Shown piece by piece: positions 44,904 through 52,865 of a stretch of 64,000 nt of DNA (within the stretch, counting starts at the first letter, position 1; each line of letters starts with the position of its first letter). Position numbers and translations under genes: made by a program. Below the pieces are notes generated by a model. It saw only the letters and a list, made by a program, of their open reading frames with translations, did no database searches and was not told the origin of the DNA. Source of the stretch: Bacillus sp. E(2018) (GTDB taxonomy: Bacteria; Bacillota; Bacilli; Bacillales; Fictibacillaceae); the NCBI RefSeq assembly GCF_005503015.1, contig NZ_SCOL01000004.1, forward strand, positions 124,001 to 188,000. Reading direction: 5' to 3'.

Positions 44904-44920
44904 ATGGAGCGTTGAAAATA

Positions 44921-44958
44921 AAAAAAGCTGTCAAAAGTAAAAACTTTTGAACAGCTTC
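44921..44958. terminator. Terminator between ZIP and cotB-like genes
   Basis: AAGCTGTCAAAAG and CTTTTGAACAGCTT form an imperfect stem. The T-run is strong on the minus strand, so it mainly serves the coat protein gene. Confidence 0.8.
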
Positions 44959-44965
44959 ATTTTGA

Positions 44966-45730
44966 TTAAAGCTTAAACCAGCCTCTAGATTCGAGATCTT
45001 CAGAGTTTCTCTTCTTGCGCTTCTTTTTCTTCCAATGATCATGTGTTGAGGAAGACTCTTTACACCAGCTAGAAGATGAAGAAGATGAGGATGATGAAGA
45101 TTCTTTTTTGCAGAACAGGATTGATGAACTGGAGGAAGAAGATGAAGATGATGATTCAGGTTTACACCATACAACGGATGAACTTGAACTCGAGCTTGAA
45201 CTTGAAGAAGATTCTGGCTTACATTCTTCTTTCTTCTTGCAGCAAGGCTTTTCTTTCTTACAGCATAGAATTCTGCAGTTGCTGCTTTCGTCGTCACCAA
45301 TTTCGCCTGCTTGAGTAATAAAGTTGATAGACCCGATCGCGATAATTACAAGCTCGTCGTCTTCTACTACTTGAATGGATGTGCGGTTAACACGAGTTAG
45401 GACGCCTTCCACTTCGCCATCATCGTCACTTCCGTCATTTACTCTTACTTTGCAGTTAATCAGCTTTCGTAAGATGCTTTGGAACGTATCATTACAAACT
45501 TTCTTACGGTCTGTGTTGCAACAGTTTCTGTCTGTTGCTACTGATACAGATCTTACATTATTTAAAGGAAAGTAAAGAACCTCTCTGTCATCTGTCTTGA
45601 TTGCTATAAAGTCTCTTCCAACACAGACGAGTTTGCCAGACTCTTCTACATCTTCCCCTGCTCTGACTGTAACGTGCTTACATAATAAATTAGCAAGCTC
45701 TCGAGGTGAGAGTTTGTGTTTACAATTCAA
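44966..45730 (-). CDS. CotB-like spore coat protein with polyserine tracts
   Basis: The 254-residue protein starts at TTG behind AGGAGG. Two copies of a CotB-type small beta domain occupy about 10-65 and 85-140 (VRAGEDVEESGKLVCVGRDF and the matching VRVNDGSDDDGEVEGVLTRV). The C-terminal part has three runs of 11-12 Ser, each introduced by Cys-Lys-x-Glu or a close variant and separated by short hydrophobic pieces, and a basic KKKKRKK tail. There are also CCKK pairs. CotB of B. subtilis has two similar domains and a Ser-rich tail. Cross-linking or phosphorylation of the tract is possible. Confidence 0.78.
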   Translation of the reverse strand: MNCKHKLSPRELANLLCKHVTVRAGEDVEESGKLVCVGRDFIAIKTDDREVLYFPLNNVRSVSVATDRNCCNTDRKKVCNDTFQSILRKLINCKVRVNDGSDDDGEVEGVLTRVNRTSIQVVEDDELVIIAIGSINFITQAGEIGDDESSNCRILCCKKEKPCCKKKEECKPESSSSSSSSSSSSVVWCKPESSSSSSSSSSSILFCKKESSSSSSSSSSSWCKESSSTHDHWKKKKRKKRNSEDLESRGWFKL

Positions 45731-45927
45731 AATATTGCCTCCTGGTAATGGTATTGACTATTTCTTGTCCATGCATTATATGTAGCGAGATTTGAAAATG
45801 CATATGACACTTGTCTATATATAGAAGTTTTAAAAGTAATTTTTTCATTTTTTTACGTATTTCACGGATTAGAAGGGGATATTTCTAAAAAAACGAGTTA
45901 AATATTACCCAAATCCAATTTTTTGTA

Positions 45928-45933
45928 TATAAT
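45928..45933 (+). promoter_or_regulatory. Promoter of the UMP-kinase-like leader
   Basis: A perfect -10 TATAAT lies about 30 bases before the leader ORF. The -35 (TTACCC at 45905) is weak. Confidence 0.5.
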
Positions 45934-45956
45934 GATTGGAAAGATGAAAAGAGGAG

Positions 45957-46007
45957 GGATTGTAATGAAGGGCACTCGATATAAAAGTACTCAATTAATT
46001 ACAATCC
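45957..46007 (+). promoter_or_regulatory. RBS-sequestering hairpin over the leader ORF
   Basis: GGATTGTAAT (45957-45966) and ATTACAATCC (45998-46007) are perfect complements. The left arm contains the end of the ribosome binding site and the first bases of the ATG, so folding would hide the start of the leader ORF. Confidence 0.55.
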
Positions 46008-46030
46008 GTCTTATTCGAAAGAACAGATGA
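45965..46030 (+). CDS. 21-residue leader peptide upstream of UMP-kinase-like gene
   Basis: ATG 45965 follows GAGGAGGG and encodes a basic 21-residue peptide ending RLIRKNR. The stop codon lies in the left arm of the following terminator, the arrangement of a translation-coupled attenuator. The Lys-Asn-Arg end has the +X+ pattern known from macrolide-arrest peptides, which may be chance. It has no recognised relative. It may instead be a free-standing small protein. Confidence 0.5.
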   Translation: MKGTRYKSTQLITIRLIRKNR

Positions 46031-46058
46031 CATATTTATTGTCATTTGTTCTTTTTTT
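46018..46058 (+). terminator. Terminator between leader ORF and UMP-kinase-like gene
   Basis: AAAGAACAGATGACA pairs with TGTCATTTGTTCTTT with a single mismatch and is followed by T residues. It lies 45 bases before the kinase start, so the kinase requires read-through or its own promoter. Confidence 0.85.
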
Positions 46059-46102
46059 GTATTCCATTCTCTTTATGTGTATGAAGAAGGAGGAAAAAGC
46101 AG

Positions 46103-46837
46103 ATGCGTTATAAACGAGTACTGATTAAATTAAGTGGTGGCGCCCTTGCCGGCCAACAAGGATCAGGTTTTGATCATCTTTCTTTAAACCATATTGCAAA
46201 AGAAGTGTTATCTGTACTTGAAAAAGGAATTGAAGTGGCTATCGTTGTAGGTGGTGGAAATATATTTAGAGGAAACTTAGCTGAGTATTGGGGCATTGAA
46301 AGAGTGGAAGCTGACCAGATCGGAACGTTAGGAACAGTTATTAATAGCTTGATGCTTAGAGGTGTTCTGAAAAGTAAAATAGACCAAGAAGTAAGAGTGA
46401 TGAGTTCAGTTCCAATCAGTGCTGTAGCAGAACCTTATATTCGCTTAAGGGCGGTACATCATTTGAATAAAGGGTATGTTGTCATTTTTGCTGGAGGCAA
46501 TGGCCAGCCCTATGTGACGACTGATTATCCAGCGGTTCAAAGAGCGCTTGAGATGAACTGTGATGCCATACTTTGTGCAAAGCAGGGAGTGGATGGTGTA
46601 TATGACAGCGATCCAAATCGGTTTAAACAAGCAAGAAAATATGCTACTTTGCACTATGATGAGGCTATCAGGAACAATTTAAAAGTGATGGATCAATCTG
46701 CACTCATCCTAGCTCGTGATCATGGATTGCCGATTCACCTCTTTGATTTTAACCAAGAAGGGTCGTTTCTCAAGATTTGTAACGGTGAAGATGTAGGGAC
46801 GTTCATCAGTCACAATATAGAAACTGCTCTTGTGTAA
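46103..46837 (+). CDS. Divergent UMP kinase paralogue (PyrH-like)
   Basis: The 244-residue amino acid kinase-fold protein has PyrH motifs KLSGGALAG, VVGGGNIFRG, FAGGNGQPYVTTD and VDGVYDSDP. Typical PyrH residues are changed at several sites, for example ADQIGTLGTVIN and VMDQSALILARD. It is not in the usual rpsB-tsf-pyrH-frr context, so it is probably a second copy. The usual reaction is UMP to UDP; whether this copy keeps it is not known. AAGGAGGAAAAA precedes ATG 46103. Confidence 0.85.
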   Translation: MRYKRVLIKLSGGALAGQQGSGFDHLSLNHIAKEVLSVLEKGIEVAIVVGGGNIFRGNLAEYWGIERVEADQIGTLGTVINSLMLRGVLKSKIDQEVRVMSSVPISAVAEPYIRLRAVHHLNKGYVVIFAGGNGQPYVTTDYPAVQRALEMNCDAILCAKQGVDGVYDSDPNRFKQARKYATLHYDEAIRNNLKVMDQSALILARDHGLPIHLFDFNQEGSFLKICNGEDVGTFISHNIETALV

Positions 46838-46888
46838 ATTAATTTTAAAAAGCTGATTTCGTATTATCCTTTGTTGCTTTTGAAAGTA

Positions 46889-47141
46889 GTTGATTTCCGG
46901 TTACAGATGCTCGCTTTACATGGGGCGTGCGGTGAGCCTCCTGTCTAGTAACAGTGACTAGCCCCTCGAGGTCAAAAGGTAAACGGTCAAGAAGGCAAGA
47001 ACGCCTTCCAAGCCCATTTCCCTTTTGCTTGTCGGGGCTGAACGAGTCACTTCCACTTTTCGGACTGCCGCTTTGCACTATTAGGAGTCTCCACCTGACC
47101 GCTCGTCCCATAGGAGTCTCGCATCTACCACTTCAATCAAC
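46889..47141 (-). repeat. Dispersed palindromic repeat, long form (copy E)
   Basis: This 253-bp copy has the same internal insertion as copy A, at the same point, and the same orientation. The 5' flank TTTTGAAAGTAGTT resembles that of copies A and D. It separates the UMP-kinase-like stop from a strong terminator 98 bases beyond the repeat. Confidence 0.9.
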
Positions 47142-47238
47142 TTGTCAAGGGAGTAAAAAGCAAAAGAGATAATATGTTTTGGTTTTGCAAAAGGCCACTA
47201 ATGTAGGTTACATTCATCTACTTTTATACGTAATTATC

Positions 47239-47275
47239 AAAAAGCATTCCTGTCATGGGCGGGAATGCTTTTTTT
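47239..47275 (+). terminator. Terminator downstream of repeat copy E
   Basis: AAAAAGCATTCC and GGGAATGCTTTTT form a stem of about 12 bp followed by T. No gene ends nearby except the kinase, so it probably belongs to that gene and was displaced by the repeat. Confidence 0.85.
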
Positions 47276-47332
47276 GTATATTTCCACTCACCTCATCTCA
47301 TATTAAGAAGTAGAAAAGAGGTGTGAGTTGTC

Positions 47333-48856
47333 ATGATGAAATGGTTAAAAAAGAAGTCTAAAGAGCAGAGTCATACGATTGATCTATCGGGTAATACGTA
47401 TAGCGATATTAGAGAGCTTGTGGATAATGCGAAGGAGTCTGCTGATTTTATCCATTATCCTCAAAAGACGGTTCATCATAATATTTATATTTCTTATTAT
47501 AAAGCGATGATTGATGGCGAACTGCTTCATCGAGATTTACTTCCATATTTAATACATAGCAAAGATTTTAGAAACATTAAAGACTTAAAAGATATAATAC
47601 CGATTGAGAGTGTTACGATCACAAATGATATAAAAGAGATACAAAATAAGCTGTTACGCGGTTTTATCGTGGTTCAACTGGGGGAATACGACGAAGAATG
47701 CGCGGTCATTCGGGCAGAAAACTTTGCTACGAACCGGCCGGTATCTGTTTCTGAAATCGAATTTTCCGTAATTGGACCAAAAGAAGCTTTTATTGAGAAC
47801 TTAGACAGCAATCTGTACTTGATCCGAAGAAGATTGCCTGTTCCTGAACTTCGCTTTAAAGAAGTAGTACTAGGCAAATTTTCTAAGACACGTGTTATTA
47901 TCGCTTATTTAGAAGGAGTGGCTGAGAAAGAGAACCTGAACACTGTCATGCAGCGAATAAAGGATATTGAGCTAGAAGTCATTCCCGACAGTTCCTATTT
48001 AGAGCAGATCATATCCGATAATACGAAGTCAGTGTTTCCACAGCTCATCACAACTGAACGACCAGACAGGGTTGTAGCTATGTTGAACTATGGTCAAATT
48101 GCGATTCTCTCAGAAGGTTCGCCCCAAGCTCTCCTAGGTCCAACAGGGATTTCGGAATATTTTGCATCACCTGAAGATTACTATCTATCGTGGCTTTTAG
48201 GATCATTGTTCCGATTCATCCGCTTTATTTCAGTAATCTTTTCAACCTTTGCAACACCACTTTATGTAGCCGTATTAACTTACCACTATCAGATGATACC
48301 TAAAGATCTATTAGCACCTTTAATCTCTTCACGCGTGAACATTCCGTTTCCACCGATATTAGAAGTTTTATTTTTAGAATTAACCATCGAACTACTAAGA
48401 GAAGCAGGAGCCCGTCTTCCTACGAAAGTTGGTCAAACACTCGGGATTGTAGGAGGAATCGTAATCGGGCAGGCGTCTGTTGAAGCGGGATTAACAAGTA
48501 ATATTCTTTTGATCATCGTTTCACTATCTGCACTAGCCTCGTTTACGACGCCGATCTATAAAATGGCGAATACCATTCGAATCCTTCGTTTTCCATTTAT
48601 CTTTTTTGCGGCACTTTGGGGTGGTGTGGGTATTGTATTGGCAATGTCGTTTATTCTAGTCCATCTATTGCGTCTAGAATCATTGGGCAGACCATATTTA
48701 CAGCCGATCTATCCGCCTCGTTTGTTAGACATGACAGATACGATTTTTCGACTGCCATATAACAGACTATTGAAGCGTCCGATCTCTTTGGGGACGAATC
48801 TGCCATCTAAAGATAAAGTGAAAGAAATGAGAAAGAAAAAGGACATCGACGAATGA
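47333..48856 (+). CDS. GerA-family spore germination receptor, A subunit
   Basis: The 507-residue protein has a long N-terminal hydrophilic domain (about 1-240) and a C-terminal membrane domain (about 250-460), the GerAA/GerKA layout. Motifs include the NRPVSVSEIEFSVIGPKEAFIENLDSNLYLIRRRL-type core (short parts: NLYLIRRRLP, LYVAVLTYHYQMIP). It overlaps the next gene by ATGA. A GerB permease is not encoded nearby. Confidence 0.93.
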   Translation: MMKWLKKKSKEQSHTIDLSGNTYSDIRELVDNAKESADFIHYPQKTVHHNIYISYYKAMIDGELLHRDLLPYLIHSKDFRNIKDLKDIIPIESVTITNDIKEIQNKLLRGFIVVQLGEYDEECAVIRAENFATNRPVSVSEIEFSVIGPKEAFIENLDSNLYLIRRRLPVPELRFKEVVLGKFSKTRVIIAYLEGVAEKENLNTVMQRIKDIELEVIPDSSYLEQIISDNTKSVFPQLITTERPDRVVAMLNYGQIAILSEGSPQALLGPTGISEYFASPEDYYLSWLLGSLFRFIRFISVIFSTFATPLYVAVLTYHYQMIPKDLLAPLISSRVNIPFPPILEVLFLELTIELLREAGARLPTKVGQTLGIVGGIVIGQASVEAGLTSNILLIIVSLSALASFTTPIYKMANTIRILRFPFIFFAALWGGVGIVLAMSFILVHLLRLESLGRPYLQPIYPPRLLDMTDTIFRLPYNRLLKRPISLGTNLPSKDKVKEMRKKKDIDE

Positions 48857-49941
48857 AAAAAAATTATAGAGTATGTATTCTTTTTCTCATCTTTACTCTT
48901 GCAGGATGTGTACCGAAAGAAATCATAGATGAAGTCCAGCTCATACATGCCATAGGTTTTGATAAAAAACCAGATGAAAGCATTCAAGGGACCATTACCT
49001 ATCCCGTGTTTAATATGGATGGAAATGTTCGAGTCGAAACTTTATCAGCAGTATCTCACACGAGTCGATTTATTCGGTCTAAGCTTAATACTCAATCCCC
49101 TAAGACACTGACGACCGGTCAGCTACGTGTGGTATTGTTCAATGATCGATTTGCTGAAAAAGGGATTCTAGAGATCGTCAATTCCCTTTACAGAGATCCT
49201 AACGTAGGAAATCGTCTTTTTTTGACTGTTGTAGATGGCAATACGAATGAACTGTTAACAAAAAAGTATACCGCTTCTGCTCTGCCATCTATGTATTTAG
49301 CTGATCTACTCGATCAAAATATCAAGAGTGAGAATCTACCAAAAACAAATCTGCATGTTTTTCTTTATAGCTATTATGGAGAAGGTATGGACCCTTTCTT
49401 ACCGATCGTAAAAACGCATAAAAAATCAATCCAGCTTGAAGGGATTGCTCTTTTCAAAAGAGATAAATATGTAGGTAAGCTAAATCACCGACAATCTTTT
49501 GCTTTTAAAGTTCTTCTCGACGGTTCGAGATCAGGAAATTATGAAGTGGAGATCAAAAAAGAAAAAAGGAAGGGCCATGCTGTTATTCGTAACATTAAAG
49601 GCACGACAACCTATGATATAAAAAAAGTAAACGGAGTCCCTCAATTTAATGTAAAGATGAAGATTTTTGGTGAAATTCATGAGTATCCGCATTGGTTGAA
49701 TCTGGAGCAGGCAAATAACATCGCTCTTATCAAAAAAACGTTAAAGAGGCAATTACAAGATGAAGCACAAGGGATTGTGAAGAAGTTTCAAAAATTAGAA
49801 GTAGATCCTTTAGGATTTGGGGATCAAGTAAGAAGACGAGAAAAAGGTTGGGACTATAAAGTATTTCAAAAAAAATATCCTTCTATGAAGATTAACGTGA
49901 CAACGGAAATAGATATTGTAGAAACAGGGGTAATTGAATAG
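48853..49941 (+). CDS. Ger(x)C-family germination lipoprotein
   Basis: The 362-residue C subunit has a lipobox LAGC, the opening EIIDEVQLIHAIGFDK, and the family motif TGQLRVVLFNDRFAEKG. It is translationally coupled to the A subunit. The B subunit that normally lies between or beside A and C is absent, so the receptor must borrow one or work without. Confidence 0.93.
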   Translation: MKKNYRVCILFLIFTLAGCVPKEIIDEVQLIHAIGFDKKPDESIQGTITYPVFNMDGNVRVETLSAVSHTSRFIRSKLNTQSPKTLTTGQLRVVLFNDRFAEKGILEIVNSLYRDPNVGNRLFLTVVDGNTNELLTKKYTASALPSMYLADLLDQNIKSENLPKTNLHVFLYSYYGEGMDPFLPIVKTHKKSIQLEGIALFKRDKYVGKLNHRQSFAFKVLLDGSRSGNYEVEIKKEKRKGHAVIRNIKGTTTYDIKKVNGVPQFNVKMKIFGEIHEYPHWLNLEQANNIALIKKTLKRQLQDEAQGIVKKFQKLEVDPLGFGDQVRRREKGWDYKVFQKKYPSMKINVTTEIDIVETGVIE

Positions 49942-49947
49942 AGAGTT

Positions 49948-49983
49948 AACAGCTTTCCTTGTTTTTTAGGAAGCTGTTTTTTT
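49948..49983 (+). terminator. Terminator of the gerA-gerC pair
   Basis: AACAGCTTTCCT and AGGAAGCTGTT form a stem with a T-rich loop and a trailing T-run. Confidence 0.88.
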
Positions 49984-50078
49984 GTATTCTCATTTCTGCG
50001 GACAAAAAAAGAAAACCATCGCGAATGTTTATATGGTTAATCCTTTATAGGGCTAACGATTTAAAGGGGGCAATTGAT

Positions 50079-50972
50079 TTGCAGACAACAGATGAGAAAA
50101 TTAAAATACGTAATCATTGGTTTAAAATTATTTTAATCAGTCTACTATCACTGGTTTTCATGTACAAATTGGTGATTACAGAATTTACATTTCATTTTTC
50201 AGACTTACTTGCATTTCTTGTAGCAGTTTTTGCAATCGGAATTTGCAGTATGTTTTATGTGAAAGTAAATGAAGCACTTATGGCTTTTGTTTCGGCTGGA
50301 AAATCGGTCATACCGATAACTAACAAAAATAAGCTAGAGCCAGAACCGCAAGAACAGCGAGTTGAAGAAGTTTACATACAAGAAGATGAGACCGCATTAA
50401 CGGAATCTGAAGAAGAAGAGCTTGTACGTGAATTGTTATCTCAAGAAGAACAAATAAAACGTATGAAACAAGTTCAGAATGAAGTGAAAAATCGTTTAGT
50501 CACGGAAGATCTTCATGAAGAAGATAAAAAAGATTACATAGACTATTTGCTGCAGAAAGAAAAAGAAATCATGTTAGCAAAACAAGAGATTATACGGATT
50601 ACAACAATGCTAGAACCTTTGGAAGAACAAGAGCAAGAAGAGATAGAAGATGAGTTTGAACAAGAATTTGTTGAAGAAGAATACATAGATGAAGAGTCTG
50701 CCCAGACTGGAAATGCGAAAGATATCGTGCAGTTATTAGGGAAAGAGTTCGTATTAAATGCGAGCTTAGAGCAATTCAATCACAAGATGAGAGAAATTCA
50801 GCACTCTATTACGATTGAAACAGCTAATGAACTAAAAGAGCAGGGACTCATTGACCCATATTTCAACGTTACTCGTAAAGGATTGAAAGAGTTTAGACGT
50901 GCTGCGAGGAAATTCAGCTATGGTGATGGAGTAAAATTCCTATCCAAAGTTGTGCAACGAGGAAACCGATAA
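50079..50972 (+). CDS. Two-helix membrane protein with coiled coil, unknown function
   Basis: I do not recognise this 297-residue protein. The TTG at 50079 is chosen because AAAGGGGG lies eight bases upstream. Two membrane helices (about 14-33 and 39-60) are followed by an acidic Glu/Gln-rich coiled-coil region (about 85-215) and a compact C-terminal part (about 225-295) with basic residues. It sits alone between terminators, downstream of the germination genes. Confidence 0.7.
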   Translation: MQTTDEKIKIRNHWFKIILISLLSLVFMYKLVITEFTFHFSDLLAFLVAVFAIGICSMFYVKVNEALMAFVSAGKSVIPITNKNKLEPEPQEQRVEEVYIQEDETALTESEEEELVRELLSQEEQIKRMKQVQNEVKNRLVTEDLHEEDKKDYIDYLLQKEKEIMLAKQEIIRITTMLEPLEEQEQEEIEDEFEQEFVEEEYIDEESAQTGNAKDIVQLLGKEFVLNASLEQFNHKMREIQHSITIETANELKEQGLIDPYFNVTRKGLKEFRRAARKFSYGDGVKFLSKVVQRGNR

Positions 50973-50981
50973 TTTTATGAG

Positions 50982-51026
50982 AAAGCTAATAGAGGCGAGA
51001 AAGACGCTGTTCTGTTAGCTTTTTTA
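50982..51026 (+). terminator. Terminator after the coiled-coil protein gene
   Basis: AAAGCTAATAGA pairs with TCTGTTAGCTTT, with an inner GGCG/CGCT segment, and a T-run follows. Confidence 0.75.
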
Positions 51027-51117
51027 ATAAGATTTCGTTTTATTGTCATTCTTAATTTTTGTTACTTTCCGAATCCCTGATACAATAAGCATAGATTGTT
51101 AAGAAGGAGCTTATTTC

Positions 51118-52203
51118 ATGTTTATTGTCGCTAAAGCCATGTTATATATGTGTTTTGCCTTACTAATGGGTTCGTTTATCTTATATTCAGTTCCACGAGA
51201 AAGTCGTATGGAAATTTTCATATCAAAAAAACTCATCTTATTTTTAATAGCATTCACACCCCTGTTTGGGATAGGGGAGCTTGTTAGACTGACGATGCAT
51301 CTTGGAGAAGACTTCGGATATTGGATGACGTTTCAAAACATCGTTTTTAGTTTTGAAGTAGGAAAAGGGTGGTTATTCTTAACCGGAATTTCAGTTCTAT
51401 TGTTCTTTTTGGTTTTATTTAATGATATTAAAGAAGATCGGTTCTTTGCAGGATTAGCCGTCTTTTTGACGGCGGGCATGGGAATTTCTGTTGGTTATGC
51501 GAGTCATGCAGCAAGTCTAGAATCATTAGGCTTTTTAGCACACTCTCTGCATTTTATAGCGGTAATCACATGGTCAGGCGTGCTTCTCGTAAGTGGTTAT
51601 TTCAGCAAAGGGAAGGGACCAAGCCTTTCGTTCTATAAATGGTTCACGCCATTAGCCATTGGCTGTTTAGCAACCGTGATCGGTGCTGGATTATGGTTGA
51701 TGAATTATATTGTTCCTGAATATGTGAACAGTTACTTGTTGGACTATGGCCAAGCACTGTTGATTAAACATGTACTATTATTTATCATTATCATTTATAG
51801 CCTTATCAACGGAATATGGCTAAAGAAGAGATTGAAGGAAGGTACGACTGGATTAGCGCTTAACAAATGGATTAAAGCAGAAGGGATTTTCTTATTTCTT
51901 GCTTTTGTAACAACAGCGTTGATGACTCAGCAAACACCACCTCATGATGTAGCGGATACGTTAAAGATGGAAGAGCCTTCTAGACTGTTTACTATTTTTT
52001 CTGGTATCGTTCCTGGTGAAAACCCGATGTTGTCCTTTAACTTCTCAATGATGAGTCTTGTTTGGCTTATAGGTGCGATTGTACTTGTCTTTTCTGTTTT
52101 TGCCACAATCAAACAAAACAAAAGTTCGATACTTGCAATAGTCGCTTCTCTTCTAGCAGCAAGCGCTATTTATTTAGCCATCATGTCTTCTGTATCACTT
52201 TAA
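51118..52203 (+). CDS. CopD-domain copper-resistance membrane protein
   Basis: The 361-residue protein has about nine membrane segments and a CopD domain, recognised by SHAASLESLGFLAHSLHFIAVITWSGVLLV and by the GLWLMNYI and KHVLLFIIIIYS helices with conserved His. CopD-type proteins move copper across the membrane. There is no CopC domain and no copper regulator nearby. AAGGAGC precedes ATG 51118. Confidence 0.85.
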   Translation: MFIVAKAMLYMCFALLMGSFILYSVPRESRMEIFISKKLILFLIAFTPLFGIGELVRLTMHLGEDFGYWMTFQNIVFSFEVGKGWLFLTGISVLLFFLVLFNDIKEDRFFAGLAVFLTAGMGISVGYASHAASLESLGFLAHSLHFIAVITWSGVLLVSGYFSKGKGPSLSFYKWFTPLAIGCLATVIGAGLWLMNYIVPEYVNSYLLDYGQALLIKHVLLFIIIIYSLINGIWLKKRLKEGTTGLALNKWIKAEGIFLFLAFVTTALMTQQTPPHDVADTLKMEEPSRLFTIFSGIVPGENPMLSFNFSMMSLVWLIGAIVLVFSVFATIKQNKSSILAIVASLLAASAIYLAIMSSVSL

Positions 52204-52226
52204 AATAATCTAGGGGGTATTTAACC

Positions 52227-52475
52227 GTGGATGATCAACTAAAACTACAGCTAGATGGTTTGATTGAAAAATATGCTGAACTTCTTCTAGGAAGTTCAGA
52301 TCCAGATTATATAGAGATGGTAAAAACATATGCTCTTTATTCGTTCATCGCTAAGAGTATGCCACCTTTAGTAAAGCATTGGAACGATGAGTACCCAGAT
52401 GCTAAGCAAGCCATGAAAAACCTTGTTCACGAGATAAAAGAATTGAATGAAAAGCACCGAAACGAACAGAAATAA
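52227..52475 (+). CDS. DUF2573-family protein (YusU-like)
   Basis: An 82-residue helical cytosolic protein starting at GTG behind TAGGGGG. The sequence LDGLIEKYAELLLGSSDPDYIEMVKTYALYSFIAKSMPPLVKHWN matches the small DUF2573/YusU family in part; each half (for example DPDYIEMVKTYALYSF) is characteristic. Function is unknown. It lies 23 bases after the CopD-like gene, probably in one transcript. Confidence 0.75.
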   Translation: MDDQLKLQLDGLIEKYAELLLGSSDPDYIEMVKTYALYSFIAKSMPPLVKHWNDEYPDAKQAMKNLVHEIKELNEKHRNEQK

Positions 52476-52490
52476 ATAAGATAGAACATG

Positions 52491-52517
52491 AGGCAGTCAT
52501 ATAGACTGTCTTTTTTT
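52491..52517 (+). terminator. Terminator after the YusU-like gene
   Basis: GGCAGTC and GACTGTC (one wobble) flank a five-base loop and precede seven T. Confidence 0.8.
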
Positions 52518-52547
52518 ATTATAGGCTTTTCCTTTTCTGCTGCTATC

Positions 52548-52673
52548 GGTGATAGGAAGGTGATTACAGGTGGTGAGAAGACAGTTTCAGGTGAAACGAG
52601 ACGTGTTAGCGGTGAAACTCGCTCTTGTATCGGTGAAACTCAATCATTTATAGGCGAACGTGTAAGAATTATA
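52548..52673 (+). repeat. Six tandem 21-bp repeats
   Basis: Six consecutive 21-base units begin GGTGAAAC or a variant. In one frame they encode seven-residue units of the form GETRxxx. A 71-codon open frame (52488-52703) covers them, but its ATG lies in the preceding terminator and no ribosome binding site is seen, so coding is doubtful. The unit length as a multiple of three is the only sign of translation. Confidence 0.75.
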
Positions 52674-52791
52674 AAAACGCGTACCGTAAACTTCATTATA
52701 TGACTAGTAGTAAACATCCATATTTACTTTTAACATGAAAAATATTTTTAATATTGCAAAATCGACAATATTCGCAAAAAAAATGATATAT

Positions 52792-52805
52792 TTAAAGCGG
52801 TTACA
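52792..52805. promoter_or_regulatory. CcpA cre site upstream of proline dehydrogenase
   Basis: TTAAAGCGGTTACA matches the cre consensus TGNAARCGNWWWCA at 13 of 14 positions. It lies about 60 bases before the start codon, just after an AT-rich -10-like region, a position suited to carbon catabolite repression. Confidence 0.7.
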
Positions 52806-52865
52806 TCATAGAAAGAATTTAACCAATCTTATTTTATATTTTAAGGGTATTAGGGGGTAATTGGA

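Noticed and set aside
45076..45318. Open frames on the plus strand rich in Glu, Asp and Leu
   Set aside because: They are the complement of the polyserine tracts of the coat protein gene; no ribosome binding site or family match.
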